Positions 1 through 7,952 of a stretch of DNA of 34,624 nucleotides are shown one piece after another. Below the pieces are notes generated by a model that made no database searches, was not told where the DNA came from, and was given only the letters and a program-made list of their open reading frames with translations. The stretch spans positions 42,773 through 77,396 of the forward strand of contig DAOLNV010000018.1 of the NCBI GenBank assembly GCA_035416745.1. Direction: 5' to 3'. The DNA is from Candidatus Hydrogenedentota bacterium (GTDB lineage Bacteria; Hydrogenedentota; Hydrogenedentia; Hydrogenedentales; SLHB01). Within the stretch, counting starts at the first letter, position 1; the number at the start of each line of letters is the position of its first letter. Position numbers and translations under genes: made by a program.

Positions 1-563
1 ATCGCCGTTTCCGGCTTGCGTCCCCGTGCAAGACGGGCATACGCGTGGGCATAGGCGCTCCCCCCGCGCGCAAAGTCGATGTGAGGAGCAATCAAACACC
101 GCACACCCTTTTCGGAGACGATTTCCTCTCGCCGTACCGGCCCCGGCCCGTCCGGTTCCGTAAACATCGCATCCAAGAAGGCGCGAAGGTCGTTCACGTT
201 GTCCGGATACGATTTTCCCGCCAGAAACGCCGGACGCGTCTTCCCCGCTGCAAATGAGTCGCGGACGCCGCGCGAAATAGCTTCGAACCGCGGCGATTCC
301 AGAAACCCGTGTTCGTCGAGATGTGCAACCACCTCGCGGATCTGGTCTTCGGAGGCCACGCGCCCGCCCGTCTGCTGAAACAGGAGGTATTGAATGTCTG
401 TCACTTCATTGAGCCCATCGAGCTGACTGGCGATAAAGAACGCTATCGGGCTCAGAACAAGCTGCTCCTCGACGTAATACTCCGGATCGTGCACGACGAT
501 GAGAGTTTCTCCTTCGTGCTCGACAGGAAATGCATCAATATTCCGCAGTGCTGGAAGTGCCAT
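1..563 (-). CDS. Memo-family protein (AmmeMemoRadiSam system protein B type), C-terminus beyond window
   Basis: The minus strand is open from an ATG at 563 to the window edge, giving the first 187 residues; the rest lies to the left. The last part of the visible protein has an APHIDFARGG stretch followed by AYAHAYARL. This matches the N-terminal metal-ligand region of Memo-like proteins, which resemble class III extradiol dioxygenases. The first ~110 residues look like the helical preface seen in bacterial members, with FLAGKSYP before the domain. An in-frame TAG lies 4 codons upstream, so the start is ATG 563 or the nearby TTG 569; neither has a clear Shine-Dalgarno. In bacteria such genes often sit beside an AMMECR1 gene and a radical SAM gene, which would be off the left edge. 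Family call fairly sure; biochemical role not known from sequence. Confidence 0.75.
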   Translation of the reverse strand, partial: MALPALRNIDAFPVEHEGETLIVVHDPEYYVEEQLVLSPIAFFIASQLDGLNEVTDIQYLLFQQTGGRVASEDQIREVVAHLDEHGFLESPRFEAISRGVRDSFAAGKTRPAFLAGKSYPDNVNDLRAFLDAMFTEPDGPGPVRREEIVSEKGVRCLIAPHIDFARGGSAYAHAYARLARGRKPETA

Positions 564-840
564 AGGCAACGACTATATAGGCTCTGTTCGCGCAATGCAA
601 TCGCCCCCAGAACGCAATCGTGATGGCGTGACCGGATGATCTTCCCCCGGCCAAAGGAGAAAGTATCCCAGAACTATGAAGACCAGGCGGGGATGGCTCA
701 AGCCGGGATGCCCCCAGTATGAATACAAGGCCAGTTAATGCGTCTAGTTGAGTGGAGGGTGAATGAGGAACTCTGAAGACTGCCTCCGGCGCAGCCTGTG
801 GTAGAATGAGTACGGCTAAATGAATGAAAGGTTTCACGCC
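564..840. other. Divergent intergenic region, no convincing gene
   Basis: This stretch separates the leftward Memo gene from the rightward lipoprotein gene. It should hold promoters for both. A TAGAAT hexamer at 802-807 is a plausible -10 for the rightward gene, with only a poor -35 (ACTGCC, 779-784). A 20-codon ATG-to-TAA frame at about 686-748 has an AAAGGAG too far upstream to count as its ribosome site. I see no RNA gene here. Confidence 0.5.
802..807 (+). promoter_or_regulatory. Possible -10 element for the glycine-zipper lipoprotein gene
   Basis: TAGAAT matches the sigma70 -10 consensus at 5 of 6 bases and lies 34 bases before the chosen start. The -35 at the right distance is poor, so this is a weak call. 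Confidence 0.35.
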
Positions 841-1215
841 ATGAATGCTAAAACCTTGACAATCATAGCGCTTGTGACTGGCGTTGCAGTAGCCTTTGCG
901 GGCTGCAACACGACGCCGGTCCAAGACGGCACCGTCTTGGGTGGACTGCTCGGGGCGGGCACCGGCGCTATTCTGGGCAACCAGGTTGGCAAACAGGGCG
1001 AAGGAGCCCTTATCGGCGCCGGCATCGGCGCTCTCACCGGGGCCCTCGTAGGGGACCAGATCGACAAGGCCGGCCAACGAGCGGCGGCAGCCCCGCCACA
1101 AACAACGGCCTACCGGACCAACGCCCCGGCGGCAACCGGCCATTATGAAACGCGCCTGGTGCGCACGCCTTCCGGCGAAACGTACGAAGAACGCGTGTGG
1201 GTCTACGACAGATAG
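841..1215 (+). CDS. Glycine-zipper lipoprotein (17 kDa antigen / YMGG type)
   Basis: 124 residues. An N-terminal lipoprotein signal ends in AFAG-C, so Cys would be lipidated. Residues ~35-80 are a glycine-zipper repeat with GLLGAGTGAILG and GALIGAGIGALTG, the pattern of envelope proteins related to the rickettsial 17 kDa antigen and SlyB. The C-terminal ~40 residues are Ala/Pro/Thr-rich and end in a short charged strand. The start at 841 is preferred over ATG 820 because an AAAGG lies 9 bases upstream of 841 and the signal peptide then begins immediately. The next gene starts 19 bases after the stop, so the two are probably cotranscribed. Likely an envelope-anchored structural protein; exact role unknown. 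Confidence 0.8.
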   Translation: MNAKTLTIIALVTGVAVAFAGCNTTPVQDGTVLGGLLGAGTGAILGNQVGKQGEGALIGAGIGALTGALVGDQIDKAGQRAAAAPPQTTAYRTNAPAATGHYETRLVRTPSGETYEERVWVYDR

Positions 1216-1234
1216 GACAGGGCGACAAGAAAAC

Positions 1235-1543
1235 ATGACCCTCCAAACCAAATGGCGCATCGCAGGAGGCATAGCCATTGGGTGTAGCGCTGTGCTTGCC
1301 TACGGGGGGCTTCACTGGGCTTTTCCGCGCCAGTCCATCACGCATTTCATCGTCTACTGGATAGTCTTTTTCATTTTCTTCTTCGTCGCGCTGTTCCTGG
1401 CCTTCTGGGACCTTCGCTATATCCGCGCGCAATACCGCGTGGATGAACGAGAACTGTTTCACCAGACCCTGGGCGATGAAGACTTTCGCAAACGTCTGCG
1501 AGAAGCCGAGCGCCGCACCCGCGAAAGCGGCAAGAACAGCTGA
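1235..1543 (+). CDS. Small membrane protein with two transmembrane helices
   Basis: 102 residues, not recognised as a named family. Two hydrophobic segments are clear: roughly residues 9-27 (GGIAIGCSAVLAYGG) and 35-60, which is very rich in Phe and Ile. The tail after them is strongly charged (DERELFHQTL...RLREAERRTRE), probably a cytoplasmic amphipathic helix. The start at 1235 is chosen because an upstream frame would overlap the lipoprotein gene by 71 bases and add a polar N-terminus. The ribosome site is weak (AAGA). It follows the glycine-zipper lipoprotein by 19 bases, so the two products may act in the same envelope process, but this is context only. Confidence 0.7.
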   Translation: MTLQTKWRIAGGIAIGCSAVLAYGGLHWAFPRQSITHFIVYWIVFFIFFFVALFLAFWDLRYIRAQYRVDERELFHQTLGDEDFRKRLREAERRTRESGKNS

Positions 1544-1628
1544 TTTCCCCCTCATGGCGCCGCAACAGGCAGGTCAGCCATGATTGCCGGTCCAATCAGC
1601 GGCGCGAGAGACTGTACACGCATCGCGA

Positions 1629-1656
1629 TTGCCTGCTATCATCTCCGTGCGATAAT
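1629..1656 (+). promoter_or_regulatory. Candidate sigma70-type promoter for the lipoprotein-PIG-L-SIMPL unit
   Basis: TTGCCT (1629-1634) and GATAAT (1651-1656) are separated by 16 bases, matching the consensus at 4/6 and 5/6. Transcription would start near 1663. An 8-bp hairpin (arms 1675-1682 and 1692-1699, 9-base loop) would fall at the start of the leader, between the promoter and the ATG at 1722. Confidence 0.5.
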
Positions 1657-1721
1657 GCGCAGAATTGAACACGGCGGCAGGCTATTGTGCCGCCTGCCGG
1701 AACCATGGGGGTTCGAGTTAC

Positions 1722-2426
1722 ATGAAACGTATTCTCTCTCTCGCCTTGATTGCCGCAGTGCTGGGCGCCTGCAACGGGAAACAAGCCACGCCCACCACGA
1801 CTAACGCGGGCGGTCCCGGCGGTCAATCCGCATCCGGCCCATTGAAAGACAACGTCGGCGATCTCGAACAAGCGGTTCTGATCGACGCCAAAATCGCCCA
1901 GCAGTCCGAGGCGCCCAACATCAAGGCTACGCCCCTCGTCGACGCTATGGGCCACATGAACCTGTTGACGGTAGACGTCTCGCCGCCTTTCCCCAAAGAG
2001 CTGTGGCTGACTATCGGAGTGAAATCCCGCCGGGATTTCGCGAAAAACCCCGGTGCGCTGCGAATCTCCATCAAAGACGGCGACCATGTGTTAGGCGCCT
2101 TTGGGACCGTCATCGGCAAGTCCGTGAAACCCAGCGTGACGGAACACACCGTGAACGTTCTCGCCGCTCGCGATTACATTCCGGAGACCATGCTTGTCAC
2201 GCTCGATGTCGAAGCCTTGCTGATGCCGGAAGGAACCGACCCGGAAACGGTCGACCCGATGACCGCTGAAGTGCCCGAGAGCCGTTTTTCGAGAGCCGTA
2301 GCGACTCCTCCCCTTCGCATCAACTTCATAGAGGCCGCTGCCCCGCCCGCCGAAAATGTCGCGAATACCGCCAAGGCAAGCGCCCCTGCGGAACGTGCAG
2401 ACGCCACCGCTGGCGGGAACCCATGA
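1722..2426 (+). CDS. Lipoprotein of unknown function
   Basis: 234 residues. The signal sequence MKRILSLALIAAVLGAC has a lipobox-like LGA-C at residues 13-16. After a Thr/Gly/Ser linker the middle (~60-160) looks like a folded beta-rich domain, and the last ~40 residues are Ala/Pro-rich. I do not recognise the fold. The start at 1722 puts the signal peptide at the N-terminus; a longer frame from 1665 would bury it. The ribosome site is poor. The stop TGA overlaps the start of the deacetylase gene as ATGA, so translation is likely coupled. A surface-anchored protein made together with the next enzyme is the safest reading. Confidence 0.7.
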   Translation: MKRILSLALIAAVLGACNGKQATPTTTNAGGPGGQSASGPLKDNVGDLEQAVLIDAKIAQQSEAPNIKATPLVDAMGHMNLLTVDVSPPFPKELWLTIGVKSRRDFAKNPGALRISIKDGDHVLGAFGTVIGKSVKPSVTEHTVNVLAARDYIPETMLVTLDVEALLMPEGTDPETVDPMTAEVPESRFSRAVATPPLRINFIEAAAPPAENVANTAKASAPAERADATAGGNP

Positions 2427-3244
2427 ACGTTGTTATCTTTGGGGCGCACCCCGACGACTGCGAGGCTTACGCAGGAGGAACGGCCGTTAAGTGGGTGCGG
2501 GCGGGCAACCGAGTGCTCTTCGTCTCGCTGACCAATGGGGATGCGGGCCATCATGACATGGGCGGGGGGGCATTGGCGCGCCGCCGCAGAAAAGAGTCCG
2601 CGCTATCGGCCCAGCGCGGCGGCGTCGAAACGCTTATACTTGACCATCACGATGGCGAATTGATGCCCACCCTGGACGTGCGCCACGAGGTCATCCGAAT
2701 CATACGCTCCCATGATGCCGGGATTGTCGTCAGCCACCATCCCGCCGATTACCACCCCGATCACCGTTACACGTCAACGCTGGTTCAAGATGCTTCGTTT
2801 ATGGTAACGGTGCCCAATTGCTGTCCCGGGGTCGAGGCTCTGCGCGGCAATCCGTGCTTTTTCTATCTGATGCATGCGCGCCCGAGCACCTTGGCTTTGA
2901 CGCCGGACATCGCCGTCGCTATCGACGATGTCATGGACGTGAAGTATGACATGCTCGACGCCATGGAATCGCAGATGTACGAGTGGCTGCCTTGGCTCGA
3001 GGGCCAGCTTGACCAGGTGCCCAGCAGCCGCGAAGCTCGAAAGGAGTGGCTGCGCGCGAACTGGGATAGAACGTTTACGAAACATGCGGAAATCAACCGG
3101 GACCTCCTCGCAAAATGGTACGGGCCCGACCAGGCAAGGGAAACACGCTATGTTGAAACGTTTGAAACCTGCCCCTATGGCCGCCAGCCGTCCGATCAGG
3201 AGTTGCGGAAGCTCTTCCCGTTCTTTCCTGAGATGGCGCGCTGA
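2423..3244 (+). CDS. PIG-L/LmbE family zinc deacetylase
   Basis: 273 residues. The N-terminal AHPDD motif (residues 8-12) follows the first strand, and a HHPADYHPDH stretch at ~105-114 supplies the remaining zinc ligand. Together these define the PIG-L fold, which removes N-acetyl groups from sugar conjugates such as GlcNAc derivatives. Family length is normal. The substrate cannot be told from sequence; no mycothiol or bacillithiol genes are near. The start overlaps the preceding lipoprotein stop (ATGA). At the other end its last ~95 bases overlap the probable start of the next gene in another frame. No signal peptide is present, so it should act in the cytoplasm. Confidence 0.9.
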   Translation: MNVVIFGAHPDDCEAYAGGTAVKWVRAGNRVLFVSLTNGDAGHHDMGGGALARRRRKESALSAQRGGVETLILDHHDGELMPTLDVRHEVIRIIRSHDAGIVVSHHPADYHPDHRYTSTLVQDASFMVTVPNCCPGVEALRGNPCFFYLMHARPSTLALTPDIAVAIDDVMDVKYDMLDAMESQMYEWLPWLEGQLDQVPSSREARKEWLRANWDRTFTKHAEINRDLLAKWYGPDQARETRYVETFETCPYGRQPSDQELRKLFPFFPEMAR

Positions 3245-3929
3245 GAAACTCCGGTGGCTTTCCCCGTTTGTGATGCTCCTCGCGCTGCTCGGCTCCGCTG
3301 CCCATGCGCAAGACACACAACCGTTGCCCGCCTCAACCATTACGGCGCCGGGAATCGCTACGATCGCAACTGCTCCCGACCGCGCCGAGTTCTGGCTGTA
3401 CTACAAGTTGACCGGGACGACCCTCCAGGAAGCGGCCCCCAAAGTCAAAACCACCGAGGTGAGCGTCTTGCGTCTCCTCAAAGACCGCGAAATTGCGCCC
3501 TTCGAGACCATTGTCACAGCCCCCAATATTCCTGACGCGAACGCCATGGTTGTGACTTTCGCTCTGCGCCTGCAGTTTACCATCGGGAGACTAGCCACCG
3601 GCGTGGACGAACCCGTTCTCAGACTGGCGGAACTGTGCGACGCCATGCGCGGAGTCGCGAAAGACACCAGCGCTCTTCTGACGGGCCCCGTCTTGAAAGT
3701 CTCCCAGAAAGACAGTTTTGAACGCTCGGCCATCATACGCGCCATGGAAAACGCCTTGCCGCATGCCGAGGCAGCCGCGCAAGCCATGTCTTCGCGGATA
3801 GACACGATCCTTGACGTGCGGGTGGTGGAAGTGAGCTGGAATCAGGACCCCGAGTACGCCGCTGACCAGCCGGATTCGGAGCGCGCCGCGTGCGTCGCCA
3901 AAGTGGAGGTTGTCTACGTTTTGGAGTAG
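3150..3929 (+). CDS. SIMPL-domain (DUF541-like) exported protein
   Basis: About 259 residues from ATG 3150. A hydrophobic helix (WLSPFVMLLALLGSAAHA) with an AHA-Q cleavage site looks like a signal peptide. It is followed by TITAPGIATIATAPDRAEFW, which fits the opening of SIMPL domains. A later segment, AIIRAMENALPHAEAAAQAMS, matches the conserved helix with repeated Ala near their end. SIMPL proteins are periplasmic or outer-membrane associated and poorly characterised. The start is uncertain: ATG 3150 has an AAGGGA upstream but gives a ~40-residue stretch before the hydrophobic core, while ATG 3177 gives a shorter one. Both overlap the PIG-L gene. It is the last gene of its unit and is convergent with the kinase gene. 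Confidence 0.65.
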   Translation: MLKRLKPAPMAASRPIRSCGSSSRSFLRWRAEKLRWLSPFVMLLALLGSAAHAQDTQPLPASTITAPGIATIATAPDRAEFWLYYKLTGTTLQEAAPKVKTTEVSVLRLLKDREIAPFETIVTAPNIPDANAMVVTFALRLQFTIGRLATGVDEPVLRLAELCDAMRGVAKDTSALLTGPVLKVSQKDSFERSAIIRAMENALPHAEAAAQAMSSRIDTILDVRVVEVSWNQDPEYAADQPDSERAACVAKVEVVYVLE

Positions 3930-4003
3930 TCGAGCCGGTTCGCCCTGCTGGCGGAAACGTGCTCCGATTGAATCCCAAAGGCCCGCGCAGGGATGCCGCC
4001 GGC

Positions 4004-4717
4004 TTATCGCGGGACCACGATCGAAAAACCGTACGACGGGTCGTAAACCACGTCCCCTTTCTGAGGGCGCAGGATATTCCGCGCAGCCCACAGACCCAGC
4101 CCGAGATGGTCGCCCCCCTTCGTGGTAAAGAACGGCTCGAACATCCGGCTGCGGACCTCTTCGCAGACCTCTCCTCCCGAGTTCCAAAAACGGAACTCGA
4201 CGTTCCCGTTGCCGGCCAGCACAGAAACCTTCAACAACCGTTTCTCACCTTCTTCCAAGGCTTCGATGGCATTCGACAGCACGTAGATGATCGCCTGCTC
4301 CAGTTTGGGCAAGTCCACTGAAATCTCTGGCAGGGCGTCCTGGTAGTCCGTCTCGACACTCACGTGCGCCACTTTCAGGTCATAACGCCGCAGGTCAAGA
4401 ACGTCCTCCATCACTTCCCGGGGCCTCACTACTCGAATGTCGGGCCGTTCGCGCCGGGCGATCGTGGTCAGGTTGTTGATCAGACGGCTTGACCTCCGGA
4501 CCGCCGTCATGATTTCCTGGAGCATGCGGCGCGACTCGGGGGTTTGATTGCCTTCCAGCCCTGCCAGCTCGGCATAGGCCAGGATGGCCCCAAGGAAGTT
4601 GTTGACGTCATGCGTCACGCTGCTGACACAATGCCCTACCTGCGAGTAGCGGTAAAGGCGGGCAAACTTCTCCCGTGACGATTCCTCCGCGAAAAGGGCT
4701 GCTGGGTCCGGCACCAT
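4004..4717 (-). CDS. Soluble sensor-less histidine kinase
   Basis: 237 residues. The H-box is SSVTHDVNN with phosphoacceptor His36, followed by a dimerisation helix pair to ~90. The ATPase domain has an N-box at ~147-153 (LSNAIEAL), PFFTTK at 195-200 and HLGLGL at 204-209. No sensory domain, coiled coil or membrane helix precedes the H-box, so the signal must come from a partner protein. The usual Asp of the G1 box (DxG) is Asn179 in WNSGG, which may weaken nucleotide binding or be tolerated. No response regulator is adjacent. The ATG has an AGGA 7 bases upstream. It lies 123 bases downstream of icd on the same strand. Confidence 0.85.
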   Translation of the reverse strand: MVPDPAALFAEESSREKFARLYRYSQVGHCVSSVTHDVNNFLGAILAYAELAGLEGNQTPESRRMLQEIMTAVRRSSRLINNLTTIARRERPDIRVVRPREVMEDVLDLRRYDLKVAHVSVETDYQDALPEISVDLPKLEQAIIYVLSNAIEALEEGEKRLLKVSVLAGNGNVEFRFWNSGGEVCEEVRSRMFEPFFTTKGGDHLGLGLWAARNILRPQKGDVVYDPSYGFSIVVPR

Positions 4718-4760
4718 TCACGTTCCTCATGAATCTGTCAGAGTGGAACACACCGATACG

Positions 4761-4793
4761 TTGAATAGTGGCACACCCTACAGGATTATTCAA
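4761..4793. repeat. 7-bp inverted repeat upstream of the histidine kinase gene
   Basis: TTGAATA (4761-4767) and TATTCAA (4787-4793) are perfect inverted arms 19 bases apart, between icd and the kinase start. The spacing is close to that of a promoter, and the minus-strand TTGAAT could serve as a -35. It could be a regulator site or chance. Confidence 0.35.
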
Positions 4794-4840
4794 GAGCGTT
4801 GCCCTGAATACCCCTATTGGCGCGTAAATCCGGCGCTGAT

Positions 4841-6076
4841 TTACATATTCTCAATGACTGCTTTGCCGAATTCGCTACACTTGAGCAAGGTAGCCCCGGC
4901 CATCAACCGTTCAAAATCGTATGTGACGGTCTTGTTAGCGAAGGTGCGCGTCATCGCTTGAATGATGACTTCGGAAACCTCCGTCCATCCGATGTGGTCG
5001 AACATCATGATGCCCGACAGAATGACGCTGCTTGGGTTCACCTTGTCGAGGTTGGCGTATTTCGGGGCTGTGCCGTGAGTCGCCTCGAAGATCGCCATGC
5101 CCGTCTCGTAGTTGATATTGGCGCCGGGCGCGATGCCAATGCCGCCCACCTGAGCCGCAAGAGCATCGCTCATGTAGTCGCCGTTCAGGTTCATGGTGGC
5201 TATGACATCGAATTCCGTCGGACGCGTAAGTATCTGCTGCAGGAAGATGTCGGCGATGGTGTCTTTCACCAGGAGCTTGCCGCCGGGGTTCCCCCCGCAA
5301 TCGTCCCAACCCACGGCTACGGCGGCGAACTCCTCGCGCACAAGGTCGTATCCCCATTTACGGAAGGCCCCTTCCGTAAACTTCATGATATTGCCTTTGT
5401 GCACCAAAGTGACCGACTTCCGGCCGTGTTTCAGCGCATGTTTGATGGCCGCGCGAACCAGCCGTTTGGTGCCCTGTACGCTCACCGGCTTGATCCCGAT
5501 GCCCGAGTCCGGGCGGATGTCCCACCCGAATGTCTTCTTGCAGAATGCGATGAGCCTCTTGGCCTCTTCCGACCCTTCCGGGACCTCGAGACCGGAATAC
5601 ACGTCTTCGGTATTTTCCCGGAAGATGATCATGTCAACCTTGCCGGGTTCCTTCACGGGGCTTGGAACGCCCGGGAAATAGCGCACGGGGCGCACGCACG
5701 CAAACAGGTCCAGGCGCTGGCGCAACGTCACGTTCAAGCTCCGGAACCCGCCTCCGACCGGCGTCGTCAACGGTCCCTTGATCGCCACGCGGTACTCCCG
5801 GATAGCCTCAAGGGTTTCCTCGGGCAGATAGCTGCCGCAAACGGTGTTCGCCTTCTCGCCGGCGAAGATCTCCATCCATGCGATTTCGCGCTTGCCGCCG
5901 TAACAATGCTTGACCGCGGCGTCGAAGACCATCTTCGAGGCCCGCCAAATGTCGGGTCCCGTGCCGTCGCCTTCGATGAACGCGATAACCGGCTTGTCCG
6001 GCGCCAGCAACGAGCCGTCGCTTGCTACCGCGATTTTGCCGCCTTCCGGGACCCTGATGTGGTCGAATTTGTGCAT
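4841..6076 (-). CDS. icd: NADP-dependent isocitrate dehydrogenase
   Basis: 411 residues, full length for the homodimeric bacterial enzyme that converts isocitrate and NADP+ to 2-oxoglutarate, CO2 and NADPH in the TCA cycle. Visible signatures are GPLTTPVGGGFRSLNV, where the Ser contacts substrate and is the AceK target in E. coli, then RPVRYFPGVPSPVK and IIFRENTEDVYSGLE. The metal-site region GGIGIAPGANI follows. The Lys-Tyr of APKYANLDKVNPSS is the pair that selects NADP over NAD. An AAAGG lies 7 bases before the ATG. It starts 50 bases after the serA stop and is probably in the serA transcript. Confidence 0.97.
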   Translation of the reverse strand: MHKFDHIRVPEGGKIAVASDGSLLAPDKPVIAFIEGDGTGPDIWRASKMVFDAAVKHCYGGKREIAWMEIFAGEKANTVCGSYLPEETLEAIREYRVAIKGPLTTPVGGGFRSLNVTLRQRLDLFACVRPVRYFPGVPSPVKEPGKVDMIIFRENTEDVYSGLEVPEGSEEAKRLIAFCKKTFGWDIRPDSGIGIKPVSVQGTKRLVRAAIKHALKHGRKSVTLVHKGNIMKFTEGAFRKWGYDLVREEFAAVAVGWDDCGGNPGGKLLVKDTIADIFLQQILTRPTEFDVIATMNLNGDYMSDALAAQVGGIGIAPGANINYETGMAIFEATHGTAPKYANLDKVNPSSVILSGIMMFDHIGWTEVSEVIIQAMTRTFANKTVTYDFERLMAGATLLKCSEFGKAVIENM

Positions 6077-6126
6077 GCGTATACCTTTACCTCATTTAGC
6101 CATAACCTCTAAGGGCGAACTGACGG

Positions 6127-7704
6127 CTACAGTTCTACCTGGCGCGCCTCTTTCACGTGCGGTACGGCGCGAATCTTTTCCATCACTTCCTCAGACAGGG
6201 GATCGTCGATATTCAGGATCGTGGCTGCCCTGCCTCCGCGTTCGTCGCGCCCGAGCACCAGGTTGGCGATGTTCACGCCGGCATCGCCGATGATCGTGGC
6301 CACGCGCCCGATGATGAGCGGCTTGTCCTCGTTGCGGCACACGACCATGTGGCCTTCCGGAACAGCGTCAACACGGGTCCCGTCGATCACGCAAATGCGC
6401 GGATCGTCGTTTCCGAACAATGTCCCCGCGACATGATGGGTTTCCTTGTCCGTCTCGACCGTCACCCCGATCTGGAAATTGTAGTCCGCGGTGTCCGCGC
6501 GGCGTGTTTCACTGAACTCGATGCCGTACGCTTCGAGCAAGCTGGGGGCGCTCACTTCGTTGACGGTTTCGACCAGCGGCTTCAAGAAACCGATGAGCAC
6601 GGCAACGGTGAGAGGATACGTATCCGTCACCGGCAGCGCGCCGCCGTAATCGATACGAATAGCTTTGGGCGTGCCCTGCATATACCCCGATTGGAAGGTT
6701 CCCAGCCGTTCGGCCAGATAGAGCAGCGGCGCCAGTTTCTTGCGCGTCTCGCCGTCCAGGCTCGGCACATTGACGGCATTGACGATCGTGCCCGTCTTCA
6801 GGTATTCGACCATCTGCTTGGCCACATCCACGGCCACTGTCAACTGGGCCTCGTCGGTGGACGCCGCCAAGTGAGGCGTCATGATGACGTTGTCCAGTTC
6901 GAGGAACGGATTGTTCTCGAAGGGTTCAGAGGTATATACGTCAAGGGCCGCGCCGGCAATCAACCCTTCCTTGAGGGCCCGCGCCAGGTCCGCCTCGTTC
7001 ACGATGCCGCCCCGGGCGCAGTTCACTATTCTGCACGTTCGCTTCATGCGTTTGAGCTGGTCGTACCCGAGCATATTCAGGGTTTTGTCACTCTTGGGCG
7101 CATGAATCGTTATGAAATCCGAGCGCTCGATCAGCTCGTCCAAGGTCACCAATTCTACTCCGAGCGCCTCGGCCTTGAGCTTGGTCAAGATAGGGTCAAA
7201 GGCCAAGACCTTCATCTCGAAGGCCAGCGCCCGTTTCGCAACCTCGCCGCCAATCCGCCCCACGCCAATGACTCCCAGGGTCTTATCGCGCACCTCGGTT
7301 CCCATGAACAATTTGCGATCCCAACGCCCCTCGTGCATCGATTGATGGGCCTTCGGAATATTGCGGCAGAGGGCCAGCAACAACGCGAACGTGTGTTCGC
7401 AGGTCGATATCGTGTTGCCGCCGGGGACGTTCATTACCACGATGCCGCGCTTGGTCGCTTCCGCCTTGTCTACGTTGTCCGTGCCAACGCCGGCCCGGCC
7501 AATCACTTTGAGCTTGCCGGAATTGACCAAGGCCTCCGCGGTTACCTTCGTGGCGCTGCGGACCACCAGCCCGTCGTAGTGGCCTACAATGGCTGCCAGT
7601 TCGTCGGGTTTCTGCGGCGGCTTAATATCAAGCTCGAATCCTTCTTTTCGGAATACTTCGAGGCCGAGTTCGCTCAGGTTGTCGAGGGCGAGGATTTTTG
7701 GCAT
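6127..7704 (-). CDS. serA: D-3-phosphoglycerate dehydrogenase
   Basis: 525 residues, the long (type 1) form with a C-terminal ACT domain. It oxidises 3-phosphoglycerate with NAD+ in the first step of serine synthesis. Visible motifs are VVRSATKVT, the Rossmann GVIGVGRIGG, NCARGGIVNE with the active-site region, and TPHLAAST carrying the catalytic His. The intervening ASB domain (~320-450) and ACT domain (~455-525) end the protein; the ACT domain usually binds serine as feedback inhibitor. MPKILAL at 7704 is preferred over the longer frame at 7749 because GGGAGGA lies just upstream and it matches the family start. A promoter lies at 7835-7863, giving a leader of ~120 bases. Confidence 0.97.
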   Translation of the reverse strand: MPKILALDNLSELGLEVFRKEGFELDIKPPQKPDELAAIVGHYDGLVVRSATKVTAEALVNSGKLKVIGRAGVGTDNVDKAEATKRGIVVMNVPGGNTISTCEHTFALLLALCRNIPKAHQSMHEGRWDRKLFMGTEVRDKTLGVIGVGRIGGEVAKRALAFEMKVLAFDPILTKLKAEALGVELVTLDELIERSDFITIHAPKSDKTLNMLGYDQLKRMKRTCRIVNCARGGIVNEADLARALKEGLIAGAALDVYTSEPFENNPFLELDNVIMTPHLAASTDEAQLTVAVDVAKQMVEYLKTGTIVNAVNVPSLDGETRKKLAPLLYLAERLGTFQSGYMQGTPKAIRIDYGGALPVTDTYPLTVAVLIGFLKPLVETVNEVSAPSLLEAYGIEFSETRRADTADYNFQIGVTVETDKETHHVAGTLFGNDDPRICVIDGTRVDAVPEGHMVVCRNEDKPLIIGRVATIIGDAGVNIANLVLGRDERGGRAATILNIDDPLSEEVMEKIRAVPHVKEARQVEL

Positions 7705-7815
7705 AGGTTCCTCCCTTATGAACCGGAATCTCGCGTAGTTACAGTCCACCCTCTACGCGCTAGCCCAAGTTGAATGAACGGCCTCGAAAGCTGTTTTCGC
7801 GACCGCGGACTTCCC

Positions 7816-7827
7816 TCACTCGAGTGA
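7816..7827. repeat. 12-bp perfect palindrome at the predicted serA transcription start
   Basis: TCACTCGAGTGA is a perfect palindrome directly downstream of the -10 of the serA promoter, covering about +1 to +12. This is a usual place for a repressor operator. No regulator is encoded beside it. Confidence 0.45.
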
Positions 7828-7834
7828 AGCGCTG

Positions 7835-7863
7835 AATCTACCAAACACCGTGTGCGAAGTCAA
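7835..7863 (-). promoter_or_regulatory. serA promoter (sigma70 type)
   Basis: On the minus strand TTGACT (7858-7863) and TAGATT (7835-7840) are separated by exactly 17 bases, matching the consensus at 5/6 and 4/6. Transcription should begin near 7828, about 120 bases before the serA start. Confidence 0.65.
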
Positions 7864-7952
7864 ACAGTGCAGGGGCGGCAGGATTGGAGTGCTCAAACCC
7901 TCCCCACAGTCCACAGAATGGAGACCATCGGCGCCAGGGTGTCAACGGCAAA

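Noticed and set aside
686..748. 20-codon plus-strand frame (MKTRRGWLKP...) before the glycine-zipper gene
   Set aside because: The AAAGGAG upstream is about 18 bases away, too far for a ribosome site, and the length gives no statistical support.
1557..1605. GCGCCGC / GCGGCGC arms as a terminator after the small membrane protein
   Set aside because: The loop is about 35 bases and no T tract follows.
4817..6112. 431-residue plus-strand frame across icd
   Set aside because: It is the antisense shadow of icd; the minus-strand protein carries all family motifs and the plus frame shows none.
6157..7773. 538-residue plus-strand frame across serA
   Set aside because: It is the complement shadow of serA in a GC-rich gene, with no ribosome site or recognisable domain.
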